A DNA stretch of 64,000 bases from Kingdonia uniflora (taxonomy: Eukaryota > Streptophyta > Magnoliopsida > Ranunculales > Circaeasteraceae): the NCBI GenBank assembly GCA_014058105.1, contig JACGCM010001272.1:3720001-3784000 (forward strand), read 5' to 3'. Every line of letters begins with the position of its first letter. The stretch's first letter is position 1. The position numbers were made by a program, and so were the translations under genes. Below are positions 45,871-57,572 of the stretch, one piece after another. The notes below the pieces were generated by a model that worked only from the letters and a program-made list of their open reading frames with translations, was not told the origin of the DNA and did not search any database.

Positions 45871-47160
45871 AGATGGAACTCAATGCCATCAATACTGGGG
45901 GAAAGAGTCTCGATCCAGATGATTGGCGAACACCATTTCTTGCTTACTTTAACAGTTCAACCCTCCTAGAGAATCCTAAAGCCAAACGGTCGTTACTGGG
46001 AAATTGCTGCAGATACACCATTCTCAAAGGAAAGTTACATCGTAAATCCCCAAACGGCGTCCACCTCCTATGCATCTCTCAAAACGAAGCCACTAACATT
46101 CTTACCGAACTCCATGAAGGTACCTACGGTGCTCACATTGCCGGTCGATCTATGGCCCTTCGAGCCGTATCCCAAGGTTTATTCTAGCCTAATATGAAGA
46201 AACAAGCTGAAGAATGTGCCAAACATTGTGACAAATGCCAATGTTACGCCCATGACATCCATAACCCTTTACAAGATCTCCATTATAGCCAAGTCTCTTG
46301 GCCATTCAAGCGGTGGGCCATCGATCTCGTGGGTCCTTTTCCCAAAGCATTAGGAAGCCGAGAAAAATAACCTCGTGGTAATAGATTACTTTACTGAAGG
46401 GGTTGAAGTGCCTTTGTGTCAAGCCAGAGAAGAAGAAGTCATCAAGTTTTTATAGGAGAATACATTATACGCTTCGGCTGCTCTCACATGATACGATATG
46501 ACAATGGTCCACAATTTGTTGGGAACAAAGTCCATAATTTCCTCAAGAAGTACAACATCATCCTCTCCCCCTCAATACCTTACTACCCCCTAGGAGAATG
46601 GTCAGGTCGAAGCAATCAATAAAACCATAGTCGACGGTCTTAAGAAGCGTGTCGATGAGAAGAAAGGACGATGGGTTCAAGAACTACATCATGTACTCTG
46701 GGCATATCAATTAACACCACGAAAGGCGATGGGCTGCACACCTTTCCTCCTAGCCTATGGTACCAAATCAGTGCTCCCTACTCAATTCGAAGTACCGACA
46801 CGCGACCCCAACCTCCCTAACGAAGATAACGAGTCTGAACTAGGATGCAATATGTTATGAATTGATAAAATCAGAGACCGAGCCATATCAAACCTCGGCT
46901 GTTACCATCTCTCTCTCCAGAAGTCATACAATAAAAGAGTTCGACCACACAGTTTGAATATTGGAGATTTGGTACTTCGGCGAGTCTCACCCTCTTCGAA
47001 GCCTCGAAATGCCGGCAAGCTAGCCGAATCCTGGGAAGGACCTTATGTCGTGTATGACAAAATCGAAAAAGGTTCCTATTATCTGATGATAGAAGCAGAG
47101 GAGCCTCTACCCAATCCTTGAACACCATATAGTTAGTCTCATACAACAGGCTGCGGCCAC
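45870..47160 (+). pseudogene. Element C integrase
   Basis: The open part to 46187 includes the HH half of the zinc site (LHEGTYGAHIAGRSMALRAV). After a stop come AKHCDKCQCYAHD, the core (WAIDLVGPFPKALGS, DNGPQFVGNKVHNFLKKYNI at about 46500, SIPYYP) and a well-preserved C-terminus (GDLVLRRVSPSSKPRNAGKL, AESWEGPYVVYDKIEKGSYY) ending near 47120. Several stops and shifts are present, but all three integrase parts remain, unlike in B. Confidence 0.85.
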
Positions 47161-47234
47161 CACCTTGTTCAACTGATGTAAATACAGTATAATCAATGAA
47201 CATATTTTTTATCCTCTGAACTTCATACCTTATC

Positions 47235-47790
47235 TTTCAATGAATATCTTGGTCTAACCTAAGTGTCATGTCAAGCCATCGACCAGACTGATACTTGGGG
47301 GCGACTTCAAAGTTTTTCAAGTCTCCAATTCGAGCAAACTCGAGGGGTATGAATGGTTGACAGACCGGACCCTCGGGAATGCATTGGGGGAGAATACATA
47401 ATGCTTCTCTTTGGCTCAATCCCGCGGACATACCCAGGGGCGACCTTCGAAGTCCAGTAAATTTCTTGGTATAACCTAAGTATCATGTCTAGCCTTCAGC
47501 CAGACTGATACTTGGGGGAGACCTCAAAGTTTTTCAAGTCTCTAAAATTCAAGCAAACTCGAGGGGCATGAATGGTCGATAGACAGGACCCTCGGGAATG
47601 TATTGGGGGCGAACACATAATGCTTCGCTTAGGCTCAATCCCGCAGACAGACCCGGGGGCGACCTTCAAAGTCCTGGGAAATTCTTGGTATAACCTAAGT
47701 GTCATGTCCATCCTTCGACAAGATTGATACTCGGGGGCGACCTCGAAGCTCTTCAGGGCTCTAGCTTAAACCCTACTGCAAGAATTCTAT
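47235..47790 (+). repeat. Tandem repeats after the element C integrase
   Basis: About two and a half copies of a unit of about 218 bp starting near 47242, 47459 and 47679; same family as the repeats in B. Landmarks are GGTCTAACCTAAGTGTCATG, CTGATACTTGGGGG and ATGAATGGTCGATAGAC. Confidence 0.85.
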
Positions 47791-47988
47791 ACTTCTCAAC
47801 ACACATAAATACAAGCATACAAGAATATCAACAATTCAACTACAATATATACTAGCAAGTCAAGTTCAGTACACAAGAAATCCAAGTCAACTACAAGAAA
47901 TTAGACAAACTTCAATATTATAGCAAGATAAGAGAGAGTTTGTTTTAGCAATCAAACAACATAAACACACCTTCTACCAGAACTCCAC

Positions 47989-50116
47989 TCATATAGGAGC
48001 GGCCGTACTAGCCCCTCCTACTGGTTCTCCAACCACTAAACCTCCAGTACCCTCGACAGAAGGGTTCGACCCTACAGTATCTATGACCCCATCAGTTACA
48101 ACACCAGCAACAGCCTTGTTGACTACGGGAGTTTCTACATAACCACCTCCACAAGCAGGATCCATTTCCATCCCTTATGTCTGAGAGGAAACTTTGATTG
48201 AGCATCTTTTGGTTGGAGGAAAGAGCTTGAAAGTTATAGGATCATTTCCCAAACTGTTTATAAAGTTCTTCAAGGAAGTGGCCATCTCACACATCTCATC
48301 GAATTAAGATTGGAAAGTTACCCTCTGTTCTTCCATTTCTAACACCTTCTGAGTAAGCTTCATCTCCAATACTCTGCATTTGAGAATTTTTGTCACGCTC
48401 AGCTTCGAGCTCCCTCGCACACTCAGCTCTAATAGTCAACCTCTCTCGCTTTAGCATATTCACCTCGGTCTCTAACGACAGTGCGGTCCCTCGAGCAAGC
48501 TCCAGATTTTTCACCACCTATTCCAGCTGCCTCATTGTTACCTTCTGGGCCTTGGCAAAAGCTTGAGCCCAAGCATGCACCTGCTAGAATACTCGAACCT
48601 TCAGTACTTCTCAAAGTATAGTAAATTTTAACATAATTTCATAATCTTATAAAACAGTTACCTTATGCAGAGCCTTATTCATCTGCTTCCCAGCCTCCTC
48701 TGGGTCATTTCCGCAAAGAGTCGCCATCGACGCAGCCGTGGCTCGAGCATGCTCCCCTAGTTCAACTTCATGTCACGCCTCGTCTGTATCCTTCGCATCA
48801 TCAACCCCCAGCTCCCGATGCCTCTTACGTTGAATAATTTTTGGCTTTTGGACATTCGAAGGTTCGGGAATGACCTTGCCCTTACCTTTGTTAGCCTGCT
48901 TCTACGCTTCAGGAACTACTTCTGGCACTGGCGCTGCTTATTGCCCCCTTAGAAAATAAGTCGACTTGCGAATCAACCTTGCTTTCTCCATTTCTTCGGG
49001 CCCTTTCGATGTATCTTCTTCTTTTCTCTTCTTTGTTGGTCTAGCAATAACTGGTTCATTTCAAAGCAATGCATATGTCTTCTTCCGCCTCTTCCTCACG
49101 ATACCTAGCTTCCCGAATACTCGGTTTATCCACTCCTCATCGAAGTCAATGTGTTCGTCAATGTACCTCTTAGAATTCGCCAAAGCCCTGGGGCTGGGTT
49201 CTGCAAAACACCAAAAGACAAGTTTAGATAACCTATTCGAGCCCCTTTACCATAAGCCTTCGACAGTCAACTTACTTGGATTATACACCCTGTGCTGCAG
49301 CCTATACTCTTCTTTTCCCTCTGGATTCCCATAATTGCCCCTTACTACCACTAAATCCTTATCCCACCCTCGACCCGTCGAACATAGATCGAATAGCCAT
49401 GGTTTATCTGCATGACATTGGATATGGTAAGTATCCGCCTTCTTATTAGCTTTCCTCAAGTAGAACGATACAATATCGAACCAATCAATTAACCCCCTCC
49501 TCTCACGCTCCAACTCCACATTCATCCCCTCGACAACCCTCATCATCTCGTAGAAGTTGCCATTCATCTGTCAATGAGCCACATCCTAGTAGTTCAACAC
49601 CTCTTTCCCCAACCTTCAAAGGGGAAGTCACATCCCTAGTCAAGTCTGACCTCTGAATGCAAATAAATCCTTGAATGTGTACTCTGCCCCTACTGGCATT
49701 AGCACCACTCCCACCCTCGACAAATCCTGTTTAGTCATGAATCGATCCAGTCTCGCCTTCTCTTGTGCCGAGACTGACCCCGCAGCTCCCTTCGAACCAA
49801 CCAAACCATCACTAGTGTCGCTCTGCACCCCTTCTTCTCTCTCATCCCTCGAAGCCTCGACACTACCCCCGTTCCTTCTTCCCTGCCCTCCATCCATCTC
49901 CTCTCCGTCACTCTCCCCGATCACTCGAGCCCTATAATGGCTCTTCCTTGAAGCCCCAATTTTAAGTACTACCACGGCTAATGGGGCGTCTGTTGCAATG
50001 TCTAACTCTTCTATGTCATTGCTCTCACCCACTTGAGCATGACCAGACATACTCGGTTCATTTATGTCGATCTCCACATCTATCACCCTCAGTCTCGCAG
50101 ATTGACGGGTACACAT
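47989..50116 (-). pseudogene. Element C large antisense gene (spliced, Tat aORF-like)
   Basis: Same architecture as in B: ATG at 50116 (MCTRQSARLRVIDVEIDINE), 158 open codons ending in the conserved EYTFKDLFAFRGQ, then stops near 49638-49570, then an open block 49567-49277 (EMMRVVEGMNVELERERRGL, DWFDIVSFYLRKANKKADTY). Introns are at 49201-49275 (75 bp) and 48581-48661 (81 bp) at exactly the positions used in B. The last exon has WAQAFAKAQKV, a coiled coil (SLETEVNMLKRERLTIRAEC) and a tail ending EPVGGASTAAPI at 47989. The first exon is acidic (GESDGEEMDGGQ). A few nonsense codons make this copy inactive. Function unknown; a nuclear or structural role would be a guess. Confidence 0.78.
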
Positions 50117-50436
50117 TATACCCTACAGCAGAAGAGGCACACAATTAGATCGATATATTTAACTATCACATCTCGTTATCATATTTCGGTCTACCCTCTC
50201 CAACTCGCCTAGCCCATAGCCGAATGTTCGACTACAACCCTGGTCACCACCTCAATATCCCTAATTCCCTAATGGGCCAGACCTCCAGCTTCATGGGTTA
50301 CCCCCCCTTTTTACCAGTACAAATAAAACCCTAGCAACATCTACCCCACAGTAGCAGAAACACAGATACAGAAGATGAAATGCCAGAATAGAAATACATA
50401 CCGCACATCTTTTATAAGAAAGTCAGAGGAAGTACC
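50117..50436 (-). other. 5'-UTR intron of the element C antisense gene
   Basis: Donor GAGCAG/GTACTT at 50436/50435 and acceptor CTGCTGTAG just upstream of GGTATA-ATG, matching B. Confidence 0.65.
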
Positions 50437-50582
50437 TGCTCGAATAATTCAGACAGCAACAACGACGGTTCTTACTCTCCTCTCCAACAAGCTCTTCAAC
50501 AATGGCGTATGTTTTCTCTCCCTCTCTTGGTTTTCTCTCTATAATTGATAATTTAGGGAATAGTGTATCTCTCCCTCGCCCC

Positions 50583-50588
50583 TTTAAA
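50583..50588 (-). promoter_or_regulatory. TATA-like box of the element C large antisense gene
   Basis: ATTTAAAGG on the minus strand in the position of TATTTAAA in B. The downstream pyrimidine/purine pattern (AATTATCAATTATAGAGAGA) is shared with A near 60910-60935. Confidence 0.45.
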
Positions 50589-50589
50589 T

Positions 50590-51375
50590 GACACCTTAGA
50601 CAAAACTGCCTCAGTTTCCCCCCTCGCCATCATTACTACTCCTCCACTCCCCCTCATTTTTTGGCTGAGACGTCTATTTACAATTTTACCCTCAAATGTT
50701 CCCACATGCGTACCACACGTCCCTCTCCACCGGATCTTTCAGAAAACTCTCAAACCTTCTGGCACCCTGCCCGAAGCTGTCAATTCAATCCTACGTGTCA
50801 CTTCCACTCTTTTCCCATAATCCGAGGAAATATTATGGTGACCTGCAGGGCACCCTACCCTTAGAAATGTACCTCCTCTGACATGTCAGCTGTTATGGCA
50901 GTCAGGCTCAGTAGTCGAAGCCCTTTTGCCTACAACAATGGAAGTTTTCAAACCTCTCCTGATCACGTTTGTGAACCATCGTCTGCATCTTACTTCGAAC
51001 CATTGTTAATACAAGTCAAGCACTCGAACCTTCGATCAATATTTTTCAAATTATATGACTTAAACTCCAGTTTCTTACCCTTCTTAATCGTGTTCGTTAC
51101 TTACGATCGATGTTTGATATTCTAAACTGCGCCTACAGTCTAGTTGTCTACAATATTTGTTAGTAATACAGTATTTTAGTTTATCAAATTACTTTTCATT
51201 CTGATGCATCGACAATACAAAAGGGAGAGTTCCTATTCAAAAAAAATAAAAATAAAGAGCACAGAAATAGAAAAACAAACAACAGCAACATCAACAGAAA
51301 ATTAAAAACAACTTCCTATACCCCCATCCCACACCCCCATCCCACACCAGTGCAATTACCAAAACCAATGCACCC
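50590..51375. other. Intergenic DNA between the two antisense units of C
   Basis: No conserved frame. The part near 50655-50950 is similar to B 38815-39090. An A-rich stretch lies at 51235-51310. Confidence 0.5.
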
Positions 51376-51702
51376 CTATTTGCAGACAGGGCAGTTATTA
51401 TAGAGTTCGACCTCTTCATCATCAACTCGGTCTTCTTCGTTTACCAGATCTTCAGCCATACATTGCAAGAAGTAGAACTGTTTGCTGGCAAGTGGGTTCA
51501 TCCATTGCAGCATCTTCCACCAATGAACATAGGGCATCCCAGAGATCGGTTCTTCCGGCTCTAGCTTGACCAAGTTTGGCATATTCCAGTCTAACTCATG
51601 GTCCCCAAGGAATTTATCCTTCAGCTCATGTATCTTCTCCAGTATCCGACGCTCTCTGGCTTCCATTTTCTTATGATATCTCGTATTCAGTGTAACATCC
51701 AT
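51376..51702 (-). CDS. Small antisense ORF of element C, 108 aa, intact, unrecognised
   Basis: Open from ATG 51702 to TAG 51376-51378. I chose this start over the in-frame ATG at 51753 because the B copy begins at the same place and the TATA box at 51770-51777 is then about 68 bases upstream. The protein is strongly charged: a basic helical N-terminus (RYHKKMEARERRILEKIHEL), a middle with DWNMPNLVKLEPEEPISGMP, an aromatic WWKMLQWMNPLASKQFYF block, and an acidic tail (EEDRVDDEEVELY) ending CPVCK. There is no signal peptide or membrane segment. A decayed copy is in B (39530-39853). It is the only long frame of A-C still fully open. I do not recognise a family; it could be an upstream exon of the large antisense gene, but the TATA boxes argue for its own unit. 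Confidence 0.65.
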   Translation of the reverse strand: MDVTLNTRYHKKMEARERRILEKIHELKDKFLGDHELDWNMPNLVKLEPEEPISGMPYVHWWKMLQWMNPLASKQFYFLQCMAEDLVNEEDRVDDEEVELYNNCPVCK

Positions 51703-51769
51703 GATTTTGATTACTTGAAAAAGAAGATGAAGGTACTCTAAAACTCCCCTCACACCTCCTATTTATACT

Positions 51770-51777
51770 TGAATGAC
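51770..51777 (-). promoter_or_regulatory. TATA box of the small antisense ORF in C
   Basis: TATAAATA on the minus strand, conserved with B 39913-39920. Confidence 0.6.
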
Positions 51778-51936
51778 AATGCATTTAATTCCTCTTTAAT
51801 CACCACCTGCATTAATCTTCATCCTTAATTACTCTCATCGGAATTGTAACAATCACTCAGTCAAACTTTCCAACTTCTCAAGCACAATTATTTTTCTCAA
51901 CACGCACCCTCTACACCAATTTTTGAGGCCCCTGCT

Positions 51937-51949
51937 GAGAGGGGGCGAA
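51937..51949 (+). other. Element C polypurine tract
   Basis: GAGAGGGGGCGAA directly before the 3' LTR. Confidence 0.88.
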
Positions 51950-52708
51950 TGTAGTAGCTTACTCGCAGCCTTATAGCTCCAATCTAATACATAAAGGCTA
52001 CATCGAAGCCTACCTAGAGATTTGAAGCCCAATAAGACAATAACTATGTCCACAAAGCCTTCAAAGACTAATCAAACACTCGAAGGAACCATCGAAGCCA
52101 ACCACAGTAGTCGAGGATAGATGAGCAGCGCATGAACTCTGTATCAGTACCAGAAATACTTCAACCATGGTTGTACATGGTCAAAGGAAAATGCGTCAGG
52201 TAGCCAGATCACCATATAAAATAGAGAAATAAACCACTCAACAACTATAATGCCTGATCCAACAGCCACAGTGTCAGAACCAACAACTACGATGTCAGAA
52301 TCGACAGCTACAGTATCAGAACCGACTCCGGGTACAAGTCAGTTATCCCCAGAGGATATCCATGTATCTTGACCCCCCATGGTGACTCAACCCTTTCTAT
52401 ATCCTATAAATAGGAGGGAAGAGGTACTAGGAAGGGGTTAGAAATACTCTCCCGCAAAGCCTTAGTAGATTACCTTCAAATACCCTGTAACTTCCCATAG
52501 TTCGAGCCTTCGATTACCTACGACATATATAGAAATTCTCTTAAAAATCCTCGCTAGAGCTCATGGAGCATCTCATTCTAGGCCTCCATGCAAGTGTGTT
52601 AGTATATTAGTGTCATTTATTATTATATTGGATACTTGCAAACCCCTATACGAGGATAATCCAACGGTATAAGAGCTAGTTTCCTCTCTACGAAACTTGG
52701 CCCCTACA
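51950..52708 (+). repeat. Element C 3' LTR (759 bp)
   Basis: TGTAGTAGCTTACTCGCAGC ... CCCCTACA, the same length as the 5' LTR, with many point differences. Minisatellite at 52243-52325 and TATAAATA at 52405-52412. Confidence 0.93.
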
Positions 52709-52848
52709 CCATTCCAGACCTCCACGCAAGTGTATTATCTCAATAATATCTCTTAATATTGTCATTTATATGCCTACATGCTTCTAGTCGAAGATTAACC
52801 CTTTTGTGTAAGGGCTAGTTTCCCCTCATACGAAACTTGGCCTTTACA
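52709..52848 (+). repeat. Element B 3' LTR, last part
   Basis: Continues the B LTR after element C (CCATTCCAGACCTCCACGCA ... CCTTTACA), parallel to 26866-27001 of the 5' LTR. Followed by the CATCA duplication at 52849-52853. Confidence 0.9.
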
Positions 52849-55800
52849 CATCACGCAATTTCCCATTTTCTGATTGATACTCCAAGATGTCTAACCCCAA
52901 TAATTGTATGGTATACTTTAGAGTAGATACCTTGTTCCAAGCTTCATTTATGGTTTCATTCTATTTATTATGGGCTACTTCCATCTTTCTTATAACAACA
53001 TCAGCTACCAACCACAAGAACTCGTATATCCGAGCGCGAGCATTTGTCTTTATAACAGTTACTCGCATATAAGCTATCTTCGCCTCCAGCATATTTACCT
53101 GAAATTGCAAGTTTTTTACATTACTTCCTTCTTCCTCTAATACTGCCAACAGTTCTGTAACACGAGTTCGAGCATATAACAATTTTGCCTCTTGTTGGAT
53201 AGTTTGTCCCGAAGTACCTAAAAACTCAACATTCTTTTTCCTTATAACTTTTATTAATTCATCAATCTGTCTTAGTTCACTGGCTAGTTCATCATCTTTA
53301 TTTTGTAGTTTATCAGTCAAACATACCACTATTTCTCGTTCTTGTAATATCTTCACCTTCGTTTTTTCTTCTAATTCAGTAGTACTCATTAGTGCCCCCT
53401 AACCCAAATTTAGTTCAGCGTTCAATTGTTCATTTCAAACATGTAACGCATCACAATGACTCTGCGCAGCTACCTATTCTACCTGTCATGACAGTTTACA
53501 TTTATAATAGTTCACTTATACAAACAAAATATATATCACAGCTAACAAGTTTAATTAGGAACATGATATATGAGCAATATCGATACATCATTCTATTTAT
53601 CATCACAGAGAAAAGATTTCATTTATCATCTAAAAAACAGTATACAAAGATCTAACACATATGCAGGACCGGTAAAAAACTGGAATACCCTATATTCGCT
53701 TCTTCGAGATATGAGAGGACTGCCCTTTATCTCTTGTACTTTTTCTATTCGTTATTTGAACAGCTATAGGAGCTATAAAAGTTACCACCTCCTACTGGCG
53801 TTGTTTGCGCCGCGATCGGGGTATTAGGCTCCCGACCTCCTCTTAATCCTCCTTTGGTGACAATTCCCTCATTCTAGGATTGGGTTTTTCACCAACAATT
53901 TCTTCTTTATCTTTGGTAAACCACATATTTTTAGCCTTAGCATTCTCAATATCAAAATCCTTCCCATATTCCATTACGAACTTCCTAAATTTGTTTTCTA
54001 CCCATGCCAGTTCTTCTCCATAAAAGTCAATGACACTTTCTATATTTCACTCATGTTCTGCTTGAGCTGCAACTTTTCCTCGAGACAGATACATATTCTC
54101 CTTCAACTGTATATGCGCCTTGTACAGCCGCTGGTGCATTTCTTTTTGCAATACACCTAAAGCTCTCACATCAGCTTCTAACTTCATTCGAACAGTCACT
54201 TCTTTCGACAATCGCATCGCTAAAGACATTTTTTGCTTAACATGTTGCAATAATATATCCTGTAACTACTTTAACTTACCCTCTAATTGCTCTTGAACCT
54301 CTATTTACACTTTTCTTATCCTGAAAAATGCAGTTCTCATGGCCCTTCGATCCTACATAAAGCCAAACACATAAGATAAAGGCTCTACATCGCCCCATAT
54401 AATAAACACACCCGCTTGAGCTAAACATTTTCTCGCCCCTAAACTATGACGATTACGTGCTTCTTGAGCTAAAAAAAATAACTGGAGTTGGCTCCAAAAC
54501 TATACCCTTTTCCTTCAAGAGCTCTACATAAGCTTCTTTTAAACCTCGTTCAGTATCTACTTTGACCTTGAAATATAATGTCAAGGCTATTAACATACTT
54601 TGACAGCTAGCCTTAGCACACGGGCTGTTAAAACATGTCAACTCTTTAAGTTTTTGAACTAATACCCCCCCTTTCCTCCTCCTTTCTTAATACCTCATTT
54701 CTTTCTATTTTTATTTAAGCATATCTACACTAGAGATCATATAACTCTTTAAAAGTTTTCTCTGAATTGAATTTAAATTGCCTTCTCTCATATTCAATTT
54801 TATTAAGTGCCCATTGAATACGAGCCACGAAATCCCTCGCTCTACTCAATACTCTTTCCAGTTCGGAGTTAGTTTTTCTCAATCACTCTATCTCCTACAT
54901 AGATTACAAATATCTTGTTATCATACAGACATTCAAAAATAGCATACTAAACAACATCTATCAAAATTAACAGTGTGCGATCATACAAAATATATTTCCA
55001 TCATAGTTAAGGCGATTTATATAGTTCGAAGATAAAGCATCATAGATTGGTTAAGGTTTATTGCTGATTTCTACCTCAGCGAGAGGATTCAAAGTCTTTT
55101 ATGCTACTACAGTTGGTTCAAGTGGTGTAACAGATTCATTGGCCGGGTCAGCAACATCAGCCTCAACCTCCCCTTCTACCTCAGTAGGAAAATTTATCTC
55201 ATCATATTTCCCAGATCGATCCAGCTCTACGTTAGCTTGAGTCAATCCAAAATTATAATAAGATTGGACAAAGTGATATCTTTCCACTTTCAGTACCTTG
55301 ATCGATTTTGACATAACGTTATAATGCTCCGCCAACACTCTATACTTTTCTGCAAACTCTGCCGCAGCCTTAACATCTTCAACTCTCTTATCTTTCACCA
55401 GTTCGAGCTCAACTTCGAACTCCTTCCTACGAGCCGATTGAGCATTAAACTTTAGAGTAAAATCCCTAAACTCTTGGTCCCTCTTATAAAGATATTTCGT
55501 CACCCCTTCAACAATATTGAGAGTTGCCAGTACAAAATATACACAAACACAAGTTTAGAACAACAGATCTCAGTTCGAATACAAGACAGTTAAAGATTTC
55601 AAACACATGCCACGAAAGTATGTTTATGATACTCTTCATCGAACTGCTTCAGATCGGTCCTCGCCATCAGGTAATACTTCTGCTCCAGCTCGCTCATCTT
55701 GGCCGCAACATGAGGATTAGTACGATAACTATCCTTGTCCTCATGCTACTTCCTCTTCAGTACATTTTTCTTAACTTCTACAAAAGTAACTGTACTCACT

Positions 55801-57072
55801 TCCAGTCTCACTTCCACATCCCCAAAGACAACTTTTATGATCTCTTTTGCTATGATCACAGCCCTAGTAGCCGACGTACTCTGCAGAACTGACTTCCTTG
55901 ACTTCTGAGTAGTCCATTTCATATTTTTAGGTCCAGGAGGTGGAAAACTGAGGATATCATCAACAGTCAAACGAGCTTTCTCCTCAGCCATAGCTCGTTT
56001 CTCGTGAGCTCGTCAAACTTTGGGCACTATCGACTCCACCCCCTTATCCCTACGGAAACCAGGCTCTCCAAGTACCTGCTTTAACTCATCCTAATCTCGA
56101 GCAATGCAGTTAAACAAGCTGGTAGTATCAGGGGCCGATGAAGGATTAGGTTCTGACAAAATAAGGAACAAAACATTAATTAACCATTTAAAGACATGAT
56201 ATTGGTTAGTCGAAGATTGATCAACGTTACTTAATCGTGTTATAATATTTATGGTTCATAACGAACATTGGTTCATATGGAACTTGCATATAGTTACCCC
56301 CTACCCAAACAAGGTGACCGTTCCATGGTCAACCTACATATTCAAAATTAATTTTTTTTCCTGGATAAATTACTACACAGGTAACCACTACGTCGACCTG
56401 TGACATATTTCCATTTATAGAATTTTAATACATCATTGGCTTTGAACTGTTTGATAGTACCTTCCTTTCTCTATTTTTCATTCAGTGCCTCACATACCCT
56501 CATCATCTTATATACATTCCCATTCAGCTGGGCAGGTTGACACTATAATATATTCATGACCCCTTTTTGAAAGACGGTCAGAGGAATCTTAAAGCCATAC
56601 ATTACCTGATTTAAATAACTTAGAAGCCCATCATTTGGGTCTGACAGCCTGAGGTCATTATAGTATGTGAGATTAACATCCTCACTAATCCTTATCTCCT
56701 TTTCTACTTCTCCAAACAAGGGACTTGGCAGTATACCGCCTCCTCCCCTTTGCCTGGGACATAGGCCCTAAATCAGCGACCCTAGTCCATAAGATAACTT
56801 TCCCATTCTCCTTGCAATTTCTTTTTGTTTTTCAAAAATTCTTTTCCTACATCTACTCCCTCTGGGTATATAATAAATAATTTATCTTTCTGTTTTCTAT
56901 CCTCTATCTCTTTCTCTATCTTACTAATTTCCCCAACTTCTCTAGTTACCTCTGTACTATTTACAGTTTCTTCCCTGACATTACATTCATCTTCCCTTCC
57001 CGACGATGATGTTTCCTCTGAACTTGAAGATACTACTAATTTACTCATCGGAATACTAGGTTTGGAATGCAT
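52849..57072 (-). pseudogene. Large antisense gene of element A (diverged, degenerate)
   Basis: Minus-strand coding remnants in the order of the B/C gene. Start MHSKPSIPMSKLVVSSSSEE at 57072, just after a TATCTGCAG acceptor as in B; acidic exon to 56782. A segment at about 56670-56470 (LLSYLNQVMYGFKIPL, then NGNVYKMMRVCEALNE) is the counterpart of NDNFYEMMRVLEGMN in B. A Lys-rich exon (55991-55746) and long coiled-coil pieces follow (55503-55099, 54250-54047, 53389-52961). The coiled coil is much longer than in B or C. It is broken by stops and cut by element B at its 3' end (continued at 25649-26251). Exon borders beyond the first were not resolved. Confidence 0.6.
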
Positions 57073-57572
57073 ACTTGACCTGCAGATACACAAAATATTT
57101 TATCATTATCTCTACTTTACATATTCTACTCTACACACAGTTAAAACAGCCCCACCCATATTTTTACCTAGTCTACACGCTTTCTTAACAATTTCCCAAA
57201 AATAAAAAGTAATCATTTCAAGTTTCCCTCTTCTTTTCCAAATAAACATTTTCTTTCTCTACATTCTATTTATATATCAAAGCTTCTACACTACAGAAGT
57301 CTCTCATCAATTATTCAAAAATCTTAAAACCCCAACATTATCAAACTTCTGAATCCCTCAATCTAAAAGGGTAAACATACAATATTATACAGATTATTAG
57401 CAAAAAAAAATCAAAAGAATAACAATGAACCTTTCTCTCTCAGGCATCTTACCGTGAATGACCGCTCCTGTTGCTTTTCCTCAGGTTTTATCTCACCTAA
57501 TGAACTTTTCTCTCTTAGATCAAACTCATAACTCAAACGTTTACTCTCTTTGGAGATAGGATTTGCACAACT

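Larger units (their letters stand above)
40688..52708 (+). mobile_element. Element C: Tat-like retrotransposon nested in the 3' LTR of B
   Basis: 12,021 bp with two 759-bp LTRs (40688-41446 and 51950-52708), primer site, gag-pol, tandem repeats, two antisense units and a polypurine tract. Flanked by CTATT (40683-40687) and CCATT (52709-52713), a 5-bp duplication with one mismatch. The LTR sequence of B resumes directly after it. It is the most complete element in the window, but all long plus-strand frames carry stops, and its LTRs visibly differ from each other. Confidence 0.92.
26252..52848 (+). mobile_element. Element B: Tat-like retrotransposon with antisense genes, itself interrupted twice
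   Basis: 5' LTR 26252-27001, gag (interrupted by a hAT element), protease, RT/RNase H, second RNase H, truncated integrase, tandem repeats, antisense gene region, polypurine tract (about 40075-40087) and 3' LTR 40088-40687, resumed at 52709-52848. It is flanked by a perfect CATCA duplication. Without the hAT element and element C it is about 11.8 kb, close to the 12.0 kb of element C, to which it is clearly related over its whole length. Confidence 0.9.

Noticed and set aside
55524..55892. 122-aa plus-strand frame
   Set aside because: Opposite-strand shadow of the antisense gene of element A; no domain.
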